DNA of 64,000 nt from an uncultured Ureaplasma sp. (GTDB lineage Bacteria; Bacillota_I; Bacilli_A; Mycoplasmatales; Mycoplasmoidaceae). The DNA is taken from positions 1-64,000 of the forward strand of contig CAMQZA010000002.1 in the NCBI GenBank assembly GCA_947039545.1, written 5' to 3'. The notes beneath the pieces are model-generated. The model searched no databases. It was not told where the DNA came from and saw nothing but the letters and a program-made list of their open reading frames with translations. Below, piece by piece: positions 10,203-22,073 of the stretch (positions within the stretch are counted from its first letter, which is position 1; every line of letters starts with the position of its first letter). The position numbers and the translations under genes are program-made.

Positions 10203-11627
10203 ATGAAAAGATACAGATCTTTTATCAATAATGAATTTATTGATAATGAAAATTTAGTTAAAATAGAAGATGTTAACGATGGTACTATTATTGGTTCTAT
10301 TCCAAGTTTATCAAAAATTGAAATTGATAAAGCATATGAAAGTGCTCTAGAAGGTTTTAATTCATGATCAAAAGTATCACTTGAAAAAAGAATTGATTTC
10401 ATGAATATTATGAAAAATGTTTTAATAGACAATGCTGATGAATTAGCTGATATTATGGTTAGAGAAATAGCTAAAAATAAAAAAGATTCTAGAATAGAAA
10501 TAATTAGAAGTGCTGAATATATAGATGATACTATTAATACTTATATTGATATGTCAAAAAATCCGCTTTCATTCACTTCAGAAGAATTAAAAATTAAAAC
10601 AAAAACTGCAAAATATATCTTACAACCATTAGGTGTTATTTTAGCAATTCCACCATTTAATTACCCAATAAATTTATTAATTTCTAAAATAGCACCAGCT
10701 ATTATTAGTGGTAATTCAATTGTAATAAAACCACCCACAGCAGGTTCTATTGTAACATGTAGATTTATTGAACTTTTAAGTGAAAAGAACATACCAAATG
10801 GATTAATAAATTTAATAACTGGTAGAGGAAAAGATATTGGAGATGACTTAGTCATTAATAAAAATATATCTATGATAAGTTTTACTGGTAGTAGTGGTGT
10901 TGGTAAGAATATTGCTAAAAAAATAAATTTAATCCCAATTGTTCTTGAACTTGGTGGGAAAGATCCTGCTATTGTTCTTGAAGATGCTGATATTGATTTG
11001 ACAGTTAAGGAAATTATTGCCGGAGCTTTTTCATATAGTGGTCAAAGATGTACTGCTATAAAAAGAGTATTAGCTCATGAAAGTATTAATGATATTCTTA
11101 TTGAAAAGTTAAAAGTTGAAATTGATAAATTAGTTGTTGATTATTCAACTAATGAAAAAGCTAATATTACACCTTTAATTAATCAAAAATCATTAGATTT
11201 TAATTTATCATTATTAGAAGATGCTAAAAATAATGGCAGTATATTACATAATGATATAAAGTACGAAAATACATTATTATCACCTGTTTTGATTTCTAAT
11301 GTTAATTTAAATGCTAAAGTTGCATGAGAAGAACAATTTGGGCCTATTTTACCAATTATTAAGTTCAAGGACATATCAGAAGCAATTGATATAGCTAATA
11401 AATCTAATTTAGGTTTACAAGCATCTATCTTTACAAAAAATTTAGATTTAGCTGAAGATATAGCTATTAAAATAGAAACTGGAACAGTTAATATAAATAA
11501 ATCTTCATCAAGGGGCCCAGATATTCTTCCATTCTTTGGAATAAAAGATTCTGGATTTGGTATTCAAGGAATTAAATATGCAATTCTTTCAATGAATAGA
11601 TTAAAAGGTATTGTTAATAATAAATAA
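10203..11627 (+). CDS. gapN: Non-phosphorylating NADP-dependent glyceraldehyde-3-phosphate dehydrogenase
   Basis: 474 residues of the aldehyde dehydrogenase superfamily. GapN oxidises glyceraldehyde 3-phosphate directly to 3-phosphoglycerate, giving NADPH and bypassing the ATP-forming step. The catalytic Cys283 (FSYSGQRCTAIKR) and Glu249 (VLELGGKDPA) fall where the GapN family has them. The segments IPPFNYPINLLISKIAPA, LITGRGKDIGDDLV and RGPDILPFFGIKDSG are GapN-specific rather than generic ALDH. RBS AAAAGAGGAAAT precedes the ATG. It stands 12 bases after glpK and ends in a strong terminator, so glpK-gapN is probably the end of this operon. Confidence 0.92.
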
Positions 11628-11652
11628 AAAAATCTTCTTTATGAAGATTTTT
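11628..11652. terminator. Intrinsic terminator between gapN and the convergent helicase gene
   Basis: AAAAATCTTC (11628-11637) pairs perfectly with GAAGATTTTT (11643-11652) around a 5-base loop. T-rich sequence follows on both strands, so it can end transcripts of gapN (+) and of the helicase gene (-), whose stop codon is at 11657-11659. Confidence 0.88.
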
Positions 11653-11656
11653 TTAT

Positions 11657-14600
11657 TTATTTTTCTGATTGTCAAATAATATAATTCAAACTGTTTTCAT
11701 TAGTATTTGATAAACTGTTTTTTATTTTTGTAATTATTTTAGGACCATCTATATTTCATTCATATTCATTTATTCTAAAAGTTGAATATCCTCTATCTTC
11801 TAAAAAATATTGTCTATCAATATCTTCAAGTGTTAATTTTTCAGTTCTATTTGTTTTTCATTTGCAAATTAATATTGCTTTAACAATTTCATTAGTTTGT
11901 CTTTTTTTAATTAATATATCTATTTTTTTACTTCCAACTGGAAAATCATTAGAAATAACATATTTATCAGATAAAGTTTTTACTAATTCGCCATATATTT
12001 CTTTAACTATTGGTGCAGAAAATAATTGTGTTTCAACTTCAGTTTCTTTTTCAATTTCATCATCAAGATCATTAATTGATAAATTATTATTATCAATGTT
12101 TTCATTTTCTTCACTATCATCAAATAAAGATGTAGCTATTTCTTTTGTTGAAAAATCTTCTATTTTTTCAATTGTTTCAATACCTTTTTCATTATTAATG
12201 CCATCAATATATTCTACAAATTTCTTAAAAACTATTGCATTTTTATTATTTACATTAGCAACTTTTATTTGATATCCATAAAGTGATTTTACTATTATCA
12301 TTTTACTTCTAGCTCTTGTAATAGCAACATTTAATCTATTCATTCCACCATTAGTATTTAATGGTCCGAAATTATTTTTAATAACACCAAGATTATTTGG
12401 TCCATATGAAATTGAAAGAATAACTAAATCACCTTCATTACCTTGAACATTTTCAAGATTAGTAATAATTACTTGTCCATTATCAACCATCTCTTTAAGA
12501 GAATCTGGAAGTTTTGAAGAGTTTTCTATCAATAAACTTTCAATATATTGAGATTGTTTTGAGTTAAAAGTAATTATTAATATCTTTTCATAATTTTGAT
12601 ATTGATTAATTAATATATCTACAACTTTTTCAGCTTCTTTTTGATTTATTTGATCTCAATTACCATTAACATTATAAACTTCAATAGATTCTTTATCATT
12701 TGTTCCACGTTTTGTTGCAACTTCAAGGTTATTTTTATAAATAAATTTATTAGAAAATTCTATTAATTGTTTAGATTCTGAACGATAATGGTTTCTTAAA
12801 TGAAATTCATTTCATCATGATACTTTTGCTCTTTCTAATAAAGAATCCTCACGATCAAAATCATCAATATCAAAATCAGTTGTTACTAATTTACTAGCAA
12901 AAAATGAAGAAGGTTTTAGTTGTTTATCATCTCCAGAAACAACTTTAATATTAGTTCTATAAACTAATGGATATGCTCTTTCAAGAGAAATTTGGCTAGC
13001 TTCATCAAAAATACCGTAATCAAATTCATCTCTAATTAATGGAATCATATCAGCAACATTATCTGGTCTAGCTACTCATATTGGAAATAATTTTTTTAAT
13101 GATGTATAGTATTTTTTAACAAATTGAGCTATTGGTGGATGACTAGATGATGATGCTAATCTTAATAGATTAGCTATTTCATTTTTTTCATCTTTTGATA
13201 ATCTAATCAAATAATTTCTTAAATTATTAATATATTTTTTAAAAGTTATTTCTTCTACTAATGAAGCGGCTCTTTGAGATTCTTTTCTTAATTGAATGAT
13301 TATATCTTGTAAGTGAATTCCTTTTAATTCTAAAAACATAGGATTTTCATTGATAATTCTATTTCACATAGATATTATTTTTAATTTTAAAAATTGATCA
13401 TGATTAATGGGTGTTGTTATTCTTTGAATAATAGGTTGAATTTTATCAAAATCAAATAATATTATTGGGTTTAAATACAATGATTTTATATATGGTTTAG
13501 ATATTCATTCTCATTCTTTTATAATTTCTTGATTTAATGGTTCATATAATTCTTTAAATTGATGAAGACTAAGTAAAAAATTGAAATCATAATTAAACAT
13601 TTCTTTATATTTAATAAGTTCATTAATATTAGTTGACTTTAATGAATCTATATCAAGATTAAAATCATATATCATTTCAAGTATTTCGTCTTTTTTACTA
13701 TCAGCTGCTCTTATTTGTTTGATATTTAATTTTGAATCTTCAACATTTTTTATTAGAGATTGATTGATTATAAATTCAGCATAAAATATTTCTTTGTCAT
13801 TATTTTCACTATTTTCATAAATTTCTAAAAAAGTAGATATTTTGTCTGAATTAGATTGTAAAAAATCTAATCAATTATCTTTTGATATAGCTTTTTTGTG
13901 TTTATCAATAAAAATTTCACCTTTTGAAATAATTTTTTTAATCTCGTCATTTGATAGAGATATAAAAGAACTATCTTTATCAAAAACTCTTTTTTTAAAA
14001 TTAATATAACTATTTAATTGATTTAGAAAAAATATTTTTTCTTTTGGATTCTTCTCATTGAAAATATCAAAATCTACTGTTTTATTTTCCTCTTTAAAAA
14101 TAAAAAAATTATTTATTAAGTTGTTTAATTTATTTCCGCCTAATAAAAATTTTTCAATCATTTTAGTTTTTGAATTAATTTTATCAATAATAAATTTAAG
14201 ATTTTTATTCACATCTGATAAAGTTTCATCTTCACCTTGTAGGTCATATTTTTTTATAAATTTCTTAGTTGCTAAATAACTTATAAAGAAATCATCTATT
14301 TTAGAAAAATTATATTGATCAAAAATAGATTTTATATCTTCATAAAGACTTTGTTCTTTATTTGTTAAAGGAGAAGTATAATTTTGCAGTCATTCAGTAC
14401 AAATTTGTTCACCTAGAGTCTTTTTAAGAAAATCATATTCACTATAATCCATTTTAAAAATACCATCTGAAAAATCTTCTATTTTTCAATTTTTATTAAC
14501 TAAATTTTTTAATTCTATATATCAATCTTCATAATTTTTAGAAAACATTAACTCATCTTGACTAAATTTAATAGGTTCGATTGTAGCTGATTTAGAAAAT

Positions 14601-15856
14601 CTTGATGGTTCTCTATATCATTGAGTACCTAATAATGAATCTAAATTAGATATTTTTTTATAAAAATTTTCTTTATTTGTTGTGTCATAAAGAAAAAGTG
14701 CAAATTGTGAGAGTGTCTTCATTCTTTCAGTTAAAACTTCAAGAGCAGCCTTTTTTTCTGAAACCATTAAAGATGTTTTACCTTTTATTAATGCATTGCA
14801 AATAATATTAGAAATTACTTCTGATTTACCTGTACCTGGTGGGCCATAAATAACAGTTGATTGAGAAAGTGATGATGCGACTGCATATTTTTGATAAATA
14901 TTTAAAGGTTGAGTTAACTCAAAAATATTATTATTTTTAATAATTTTATCTTCAAAATATTCATTAGATTTAAATGAACTATCGATTTGATTTTCAAATG
15001 GATCAACATCTTGATCGATTATTTTTTTAAGATCTTCGCCTAGTGCACTCCCGCCTGGTTCAAAAATACCAATTAATGAATATGGTAAAATTTCAAATGA
15101 ACTAGCATCAGAAATTATTTTTTTAGCATCTTCATTAACAAATGGAAGTAAATTATTAGTATCATAAGGAACATCATAACCTAGCATTCCCTGATATCTT
15201 TCAATATACTTTTCAAAAGATATATTTTCAAAAAGCTCTTCAATTGTTGTATTTGTAGGAAATTCTTTATTCATAAGAACTTGTATCTTCTCATTAACAA
15301 ATTTTTCATCAAGAATTTTTCTAATGAATAATTTTGTTCCTTCTTCAACTATTTCAACCTTATATAAAATTAATGGTGCTTTAACAGCTGAATTAGTATC
15401 TATTTTTCCTCTTAAGAATTGATGTGTAATATATAGTGGTCAAACAGTTGTATCCTCAAAATAATTTTTAGCTAGCCTATTTAAAGAAATAAATTTTTTC
15501 TTATGACTTCTAATTTGATCTACAAAAAATGCAATATGTTTTTTTTTGTTACTTTCAAAATTTATTGATAATTCTGCTTTTCTAGCATCTGTAATAATTA
15601 AATTATTTTGATTTACAATTTCAATAAATTCATCAATATTATTAGAATTCTTTAAATTAGATTCAAAATAACCAATATCACTAGCTGAAGAAATAGGAAT
15701 TATTGATGTTTCGCCATTAATAAAATTTAAAAAGTCTTCTTTATTTATATATTTAAAAATATCAATATGTCTCATAGAGATTTGACTTTTTATGCAATAA
15801 TCTATTGAATTAATTTTTACCAAATTTAGTAATTTTTGTTTTATTGCTTTTTTCAT
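11657..15856 (-). CDS. Very large superfamily 1 helicase with C-terminal nuclease-like domain
   Basis: 1,399 residues in one frame with many TGA Trp codons. The N-terminal 300 residues resemble DUF4011-type domains (a VKAPLILYKVEI segment). The Walker A motif is GPPGTGKS at about 338-345; Walker B DEAS is at 951-954 and is followed by SGDDKQL. In between lie about 600 mostly helical, asparagine/lysine-rich residues. Helicase motifs V and VI appear in VQGNEGDLVILSISYG and RLNVAITRARSK. The last 100 residues (PVGSKKIDILIKK...ILICKW...DIDRQYFLEDRGY) look like a Vsr/REase-fold nuclease. Housekeeping mycoplasma SF1 helicases (MG140 type) and single-protein DUF4011-helicase-Vsr defence proteins are both possible relatives. 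The role in the cell is not established. Confidence 0.8.
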
Positions 15857-16645
15857 TTATTTTAATATTCCTTTTATTATATTTATATATTCTTCTTTAT
15901 TATCTCAAATAATATCGTGTCCTGTATTTTTTAAAATGTGTGTTGATGCTTGAAAATTAGAAAATAATTTTAAATTTTCCTTATAATCACAAAAAATATC
16001 ATTTTCAGATAAAATTATGTCGTAATTATTATTAATTTTTTTGATCTTTTTAAGATATTTATTAATTTTATTCCAAGAAAATATATCATTAATTAAAAAT
16101 CTAAATTGCATTTCATTTTTTCAAATATTTTCTCTTTTTTCATGTATTGAATTTAATCATTCTTGATTATTTAAAAGCTCTTTAATATTAAATATCATAT
16201 TTTGCTCATAATATAAATTTTCTAATTTGTTCAAAGTAAAAAAGGCATTTTTATATATTAAACTACTGAATTTAATATATCTATTAAGTGGATTTATTAA
16301 AATAAATCTTTTAATATCACTATTAAAATGGTCTTCCAAATCTTTTGTAAAAAGAGTAGGCATAGAATCCAATATAAAAATTATTTTATCTATTTTATTT
16401 GTAGTAACAAATTCAATTACTTTATCTAAAATTAATTTTATTGATATGTCTCTACCTAAATCAACTTCACTTGATCCGTGATTAGGAAGGTCAAAAGAAT
16501 AGTAATTATAATCTAAATCTAAATCTTTAAATAAATTAAAACTATCTTTTGCTGAATTTCTAATATCGTGAATAAAAACTATGTTATCTAATTTCTCATT
16601 TTTAATTAAAATATATTCGGAATTATTCAACAAAATATACCTCAT
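15857..16645 (-). CDS. Alpha/beta hydrolase fold protein
   Basis: 262 residues. The fold is suggested by VFIHDIR (HG-type oxyanion loop), YSFDLPNHGSSEVDLG (typical strand and loop after the third strand), a nucleophile elbow IFILDSMPTL, LSENDIFCD (acid) and a C-terminal KNTGHDII (His). The nucleophile context is LDSMP rather than the usual GxSxG, so activity is uncertain. The TAA stop is directly followed by the ATG of the helicase gene with no spacer, so the two are very likely co-transcribed and translationally coupled. Similar hydrolases in mycoplasmas are annotated as esterases or lipases without known substrate. Confidence 0.78.
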
Positions 16646-16752
16646 ATGGTTAATTGACTTTAATTAAAAATTATAGTAAAATTTATATAAATTTTAATAT
16701 TTATATAAAATAAAATTGAATTTAAATTATTGTTATTATTATAAGGAAAAAT

Positions 16753-17901
16753 ATGAAAAAAAGCAATAATAATAAAGATATAAATCAAGATAATTTAAAC
16801 AAAAATATTATTGAAATAGAAGAAGAAATAAATTATATTAATGATGATTTAATAGAAAAAAATAATTTTAAAGTTATCCTTATTCAATTTATAAATGCAT
16901 TCTTTTTATCTATTTTTAATTTTATAGCAGGATTTAGTGGATCGTGTTATTTAATATTCGTTTCTTATTATGATAAATTTGTTAATAATATTTATATTTT
17001 TTCAAGATCTACTCCTTTTAAAGAAAGAATGGTTTCATTTTTTAAATTTTCATTCTTTTTAGTTTTATGAACAGTTATTTCATTTTTTATAATTTATTTT
17101 TATGATTGAATAATTCAAAATGCTTGAGGTAACTTATTTCTTGGTTTTGCTTTAACATTTAATTTATTTTCAATACCAGTTTTTTTAAAAACATTAAAAC
17201 CAGCATTACCTATATATCCATTAGGAAGTCAGCTTTCTAAAAATATTGATGAAAAAGACAAAAAATTAAATATTTTATTATTTATTGGTTCTATTGTATT
17301 AATCCTAGGTTTAGCAATCATGATCAGATTTACTTCTTCATTTAATGGTGCAAATTTACCAATACCATCAATTGGTGGTACAGGAATTACTTTTATGCCT
17401 TTTAATGCTAATCTTAGTAATATAGATGAAAAAATTTGAAGTTATTTATTTGGTGGATTTTTATCAGGTGCTCTTTTTTTAATACCTGGAGTTTCTTTTA
17501 TTATTATCTTAAATATCTTTAATGTTAATTATGATTTGTTTAATGCTGTAAGAAATTTAATAATGTTTGGTAATGCAGAACAGCTGCCAGTTATAATTGT
17601 TATATTTATGATGTTTGTTATTGGTTTATTTTCATCAACATTATTAATAAAATTCTTAAATGTCAAAAAACCTTTTTTAATTTCTTCTATAGGTACTGGA
17701 TTTACAATTGCAGCTGTTCCAGTTGTTTTAGTTTCTTTAAGTGATAATGATTGAATGAGTATGGGTAATAACTATATACCATTGTTAATTGGTTTAATTA
17801 TAGGATTTATGGCTGTTTTTATTTTCTATTTTATTAATGTTAGAAATGGCAAAATGGTTTCAAAAATTTTTAAGTTTTTAAACCCAAAAAATACTGATTA
17901 A
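16753..17901 (+). CDS. DUF368-like polytopic membrane protein
   Basis: 382 residues. A polar N-terminus of about 35 residues is followed by roughly nine hydrophobic segments. Two internally related stretches, NFIAGFSGSCYLIFVSYYDKF (about 57-77) and SGALFLIPGVSFIIILNIFN (about 238-257), match the repeated PG(V/I)SGG signature of the DUF368 family, now linked in walled bacteria to polyprenyl-phosphate transport. The first copy has lost the Pro-Gly (FIAGFSGS). The TGA codons all fall at plausible Trp positions. RBS AAGGAAAAAT precedes the ATG. It ends 4 bases before tlyA, and the upstream hydrolase gene is divergent. Confidence 0.72.
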
Positions 17902-17905
17902 TTAT

Positions 17906-18640
17906 ATGTATAGATTAGATTTTTTTTTAGTTGAAAAAAATATTATTGAATCAAGAAACAAAGCTCAAACATTAATTAAAAATAATAATATTTCAGTAAA
18001 TGGTTCAATAATTAATAAACCATCTTTTATGGTAAACAATAATGACGATATAAAGGTTATTGATAATTTAAAATATGTTTCAAGAGCTGGAGAAAAATTA
18101 AAGTTTGCAATTGATAAATATAAAATAAATTTTATAAATAAGAATGTTCTTGATTTAGGTACTTCAACTGGTGGTTTTGTTGATTGCTGTTTGCAAGAAA
18201 AATCTAAGAAGGTTTTTGCTGTTGACGTTGGAATTCATCAATTACATAAAAAATTATTAAATAATTCAAAGGTAATCAATCTTGAAAAAACTAATATTAA
18301 AGAATTGAATAATGAGATAATAAATGAAAAAATAGATATTATCTTATCTGATTTATCATTTACAAGTTCAACTATTGTTTTTGATTCTATTAAAAATATA
18401 GAAAAATCTGATGATCATATTTTAATAATTTTAATAAAACCTCAATTTGAATTAAACGAAAAGATAATTAAAAAAAATAAAGGTCATATTAAAGATCAAA
18501 AATATCATAAGTTAGCAATTGATAAAATTTGTTCATATGCGAAGCAAAATAATTATTCTCTTTTACAAATAGATGAATCACCATTATTAGGAGCTAAAAA
18601 TAATAATAAAGAGTTTATAGCTATATTCAAACATGAATAA
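17906..18640 (+). CDS. tlyA: TlyA-family rRNA 2'-O-methyltransferase (S4 domain plus FtsJ-like domain)
   Basis: 244 residues, about the usual TlyA length. The N-terminal S4 RNA-binding domain (MYRLDFFLVEKNIIESRNKA...INKPSFMVNNNDDI) is followed by YVSRAGEKLKFAI and the FtsJ-like methyltransferase domain with SAM motif VLDLGTSTGGFVDCCLQ and ILSDLSFTSSTI. Family members methylate ribose 2'-OH in 16S and 23S rRNA; some are haemolysins by old name only. The end overlaps the start of the polymerase gene by 8 bases. Confidence 0.9.
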   Translation: MYRLDFFLVEKNIIESRNKAQTLIKNNNISVNGSIINKPSFMVNNNDDIKVIDNLKYVSRAGEKLKFAIDKYKINFINKNVLDLGTSTGGFVDCCLQEKSKKVFAVDVGIHQLHKKLLNNSKVINLEKTNIKELNNEIINEKIDIILSDLSFTSSTIVFDSIKNIEKSDDHILIILIKPQFELNEKIIKKNKGHIKDQKYHKLAIDKICSYAKQNNYSLLQIDESPLLGAKNNNKEFIAIFKHE

Positions 18641-19712
18641 AGTTATATTTCATATAGATATAGATAGATTTTATGCAAGTGTAGAAGAAATATTTGAGAA
18701 AAAATTTTCTTTATTACCAATGGTTGTTGCTAATCACCAAAGTAAGTCAATTGTATTAACTTCAAATCACCTTGCTAGAAAATTAGGGATAAAGGCTCCT
18801 ATGAAGCTTTATGAAGCTAAAAAACTTTGTAAAAATCTTTATGTTTCAGAACCAAAAAAATATTTATATAAAACATATTCAAAAAAATTTTTTGAGTTAT
18901 TAAAAGAAAATATAACGTCTAATATTGAAATAGTTTCAATTGATGAGTGTTTTATTGATGTTACTAAGATTTTAGAAAAATATCATAATAATTATGATAT
19001 TTTAGCAATGAAAATAATCGAATTAGTAAAAGAACAATTGCATCTTGACGTTACTATCGGAATAAGTGAAACAAAATTTCTAGCAAAAGTAGCAGGAAAT
19101 GAAAAACATGAAAATAAATTCTTAACATTATTTAAAAAAGATGTAAAAAGAAAAATATGAGATAAAAAAATAAGTGATATCCATATGGTTGGAGAATCAA
19201 TGAAATTATTTTTTTTATCTAAAGACATTAATACTGTTAAAGAATTTATGGAATATAAAGATAGTAATTTTTTAATTGAAAAATTAGGATTAACTTATCT
19301 AAATTTATATAATAATTTAAATGGTAATGGGGATGATGTTATTAATACCAATATCAATATGCCAAAGAGTATTTCTATTGATCATACATTTAATGTTAGT
19401 GTTGATGATAAACAAATTATAATTGATAAAATTTGTTTACTATCAGAACAAATTTCTAGAAGATTACTATCTAAAAATTTAATTGCATCAACCTTTGTTA
19501 TCAAATATCAAAAAGATTATAAAAAAAATATTACAAAAACTAAAACAATAAAGAATTATATTAATACAAAAGAAGAAATAATTATTATATTTTTAGATCT
19601 ATTTTTAGAAACATGAGATTTTTTTGAAATAAGACTATTATCTTTATCTGTAAAAAAATTTAAAGAATCAGTTACAAATAAAAAAAATGAACAAATAAAT
19701 TTGTTCAAGTAA
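18633..19712 (+). CDS. dinB: Y-family (DinB/Pol IV-like) translesion DNA polymerase
   Basis: 359 residues. The catalytic palm shows HIDIDRFYASVEE at the N-terminus and SIDECFIDVT, carrying the acidic metal ligands. A little-finger domain follows (from about residue 235). SIDHTFNVSV fits the junction to the little finger. Y-family enzymes copy past damaged bases with low fidelity. Closest by pattern to the mollicute DinP/MucB-like group. The gene overlaps tlyA by 8 bases and ends one base before the convergent gene's stop codon (19713). Confidence 0.85.
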
Positions 19713-20603
19713 TTATTCAGGTATAATTTCAGCTAATTGATAAAATGTAACAATTTCTTCAATAGTTGTCTTTCCATTTTCAATATATTTATATTCAATA
19801 TTTCCTTCGAAATTTCTAAAAGCCATTGCAAAAAATTTATTATAATTTGGTGCTGGTGCTGGTTCTTCCCCTTCTGGCACATCTTCTGATGGAGGAGAAA
19901 TTGTTGGTCCTCAATAGTTATTTAAAAAATCAGTTATTGTTAAATATGTATTAACACCTTCATAATCTCTAAAATTTTTAACTATTGGATCATCATCTTT
20001 GTTTTCTGTAACAGAATATTCTGAAAATTCTGGTGAAAAATTAAACTTTAAAGCTTCATCTATTTTATTAACTGAATTACCGAAACCATCTACATATGTA
20101 TCTTTTTGAGTTGTAATAAAATTTCTCTCATTATCAATAATTGATTTAGTGTTAATAATATCAATATAGTTAACAAAAGAAGGAGTTACATTTGGTTGTT
20201 CAACAGTATAACCACCATAAAAAACATCATATAGTTTGGGCATTAAAGCATCTCTAGATACATTGAAAGAACCAGAATTAGAATTTAATAAAAATTCTGC
20301 AGCATTTCAATTTTGACCATAAAGTGCTAAATTTGTTTCAGAGTAAGCATTAGAACCGAAAGTAAAAATATAATTACCACCATTAATTGCATTTGTTCCT
20401 TTAGCAGCTTCTAATGTAGAAGTTCCAATGGTTTCTAAATTGTCATATCTATGATTTTTATTTTGATAATTTGTCTGTGAATAAAGTCTAACATCTGGAT
20501 TTGAAAAATTGTTTAAAGTTCAAAATAAACCAACCGATAAACTTGTGATAACAGCAAATGCACTAATAGAAAATCCTATTATATATTTTTTAAAAGCATT
20601 CAT
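19713..20603 (-). CDS. Exported or membrane-anchored protein, function unknown
   Basis: 296 residues. An N-terminal hydrophobic helix after MNAFKKY (about residues 8-29) acts as signal or anchor; there is no lipobox cysteine. The rest is soluble, Asn/Thr/Tyr-rich and looks extracellular, with a Pro/Glu-rich stretch near the C-terminus (PSEDVPEGEEPAPAP). The frame is continuous with TGA Trp codons. It is convergent with dinB with no spacer and lies 31 bases downstream of pepA. I do not recognise a family. Confidence 0.7.
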
Positions 20604-20634
20604 ACTTCTCTAAAATTTCCTTAAATAAAAATTA

Positions 20635-22002
20635 TTATTGCGATTTAGCAATATTATATAATGTTCTTAAAATAATACCTGTTCCGATATTATCTTTATC
20701 AGCAGTTGCTGCAACATCAAAATGTGAATAATGTTTTTCCATTGTGAATTCTTTTAAGAAACAAGCAGCTCTACTAGAACCTGCTTTTGGTCCTGAAACT
20801 GAATTTGCTATATCAGCAAAATTAGATTTTAACATTTTAGTGAACTCATGATGGAAAGGTAATCTTCAAACTTGTTCACCTGAAATAATTGAAGCATCTT
20901 CAATTTGTTTTCAAATTTTATCAGAAGTTGATCATACACCTGTATATGTTTCACCTAAACTATAAATCATTGCACCAGTTAAAGTAGCTACATCAAATAA
21001 ATGTGTTGCATTTAAATCTTTAGCTGCATAAGTTAATGCATCAGCTAATATTAATCTTCCTTCAGCATCAGTATTATCCATTTCAACAGTTTTTCCTGAA
21101 TATGAAGTAATGATATCATCAGGTCTTTGTGCATTTGCACTAACTAAATTAAGAACTAATGGCATTACAGCAACAACATTTGTTTTAATTTCATTTTTAA
21201 CCAATGAATGCAAAGCAGAACCTACGATAGCTGCTCCACTCATATCATATTTCATTCATCTCATATTAGGACCTGTTTTAATATTCATACCACCAGTATC
21301 AAAACAAACACCTTTACCTACAAAAGCATATTTATCTTTTGAAGTTGAATTATTATATTCAATAACCATTAATTTAGGTAAATATTTTTCTTCATCTGCA
21401 GCTTTACCTACACCTGTTAATAATAAGAGACCTTTTTTAACTAATTCATCATATGACATAATAGAAATTTTAACTTTTGATTCAACATCAGAAAATAAAT
21501 CTTTCATTTCATCAACAAAACTTTGTGGATACATATCAGCTGATGGCATATCTTGTAATTTTCTACAAAATGTTTGATCATTTGAAATATTGATCGATTC
21601 ATTTAAAATTGATTCATATTTTTTAATATCTTTTAAAAGCAAATTAAAATTAACTGTTTTTACTTCTTTTGTTTTTCTAGTATAAGGAGTTTTACTAATA
21701 AAATTAAGAGCTGGAATTAATGAAAAAAAGAATTTTTCATTATCTTTTGAATCAGTAATTGATAAAAAAGAATTTAAATCAATATTTATATCAATCCCAG
21801 TATAAGTTTTTAATTGCGAAATTATACTAGTATATAATTCATATCCAGAAAATTTTTCAGGCATTACATAAAATAATTTACCTTTTATTTCTTTATCTTC
21901 AAACATTGAATATTTTTTTGATTTATCAATATTTTGAGAATCATCTTTTTTAATAGCTATTAAGCTATATTTTGTTTTTGTATTTGTTTCATTTATTGTC
22001 AT
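20635..22002 (-). CDS. pepA: M17-family leucyl aminopeptidase
   Basis: 455 residues. Cytosolic aminopeptidase that releases N-terminal residues from peptides. The metal and active-site segments of family M17 are intact: YAFVGKGVCFDTGGMNIK, WMKYDMSGAAIVGSA and the NTDAEGRLILADAL signature. The N-terminal domain is divergent, as is normal. A very good ribosome binding site (AAAGGGG) lies just before the ATG. A 24-bp perfect palindrome overlaps the likely promoter. Together with the opp transporter in this window it serves peptide use. Confidence 0.94.
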
Positions 22003-22016
22003 ATGAGCCCCTTTAA

Positions 22017-22040
22017 ATAATGTATATTAATATACATTAT
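22017..22040. promoter_or_regulatory. 24-bp perfect palindrome in the pepA upstream region
   Basis: ATAATGTATATT/AATATACATTAT is a perfect inverted repeat 14 bases upstream of the pepA start. On the minus strand a TATAAT hexamer (22041-22036) lies at its upstream edge, so the palindrome would cover the transcription start, where repressors often bind. The half-site AATATACATTA recurs at 22065-22075 by the pyk stop. It may instead form an RNA hairpin. Confidence 0.5.
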
Positions 22041-22073
22041 ACTATTTAATATAAATAAGATATTAAATATACA

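Noticed and set aside
11862-12272. Open frame of 136 codons on the + strand
   Set aside because: Antisense to the C-terminal part of the helicase, whose motifs are conserved; no ribosome site.
21110-21577. Open frame of 155 codons on the + strand inside pepA
   Set aside because: It lies antisense to the well-conserved M17 peptidase and shows no family motif; it is a shadow of pepA.
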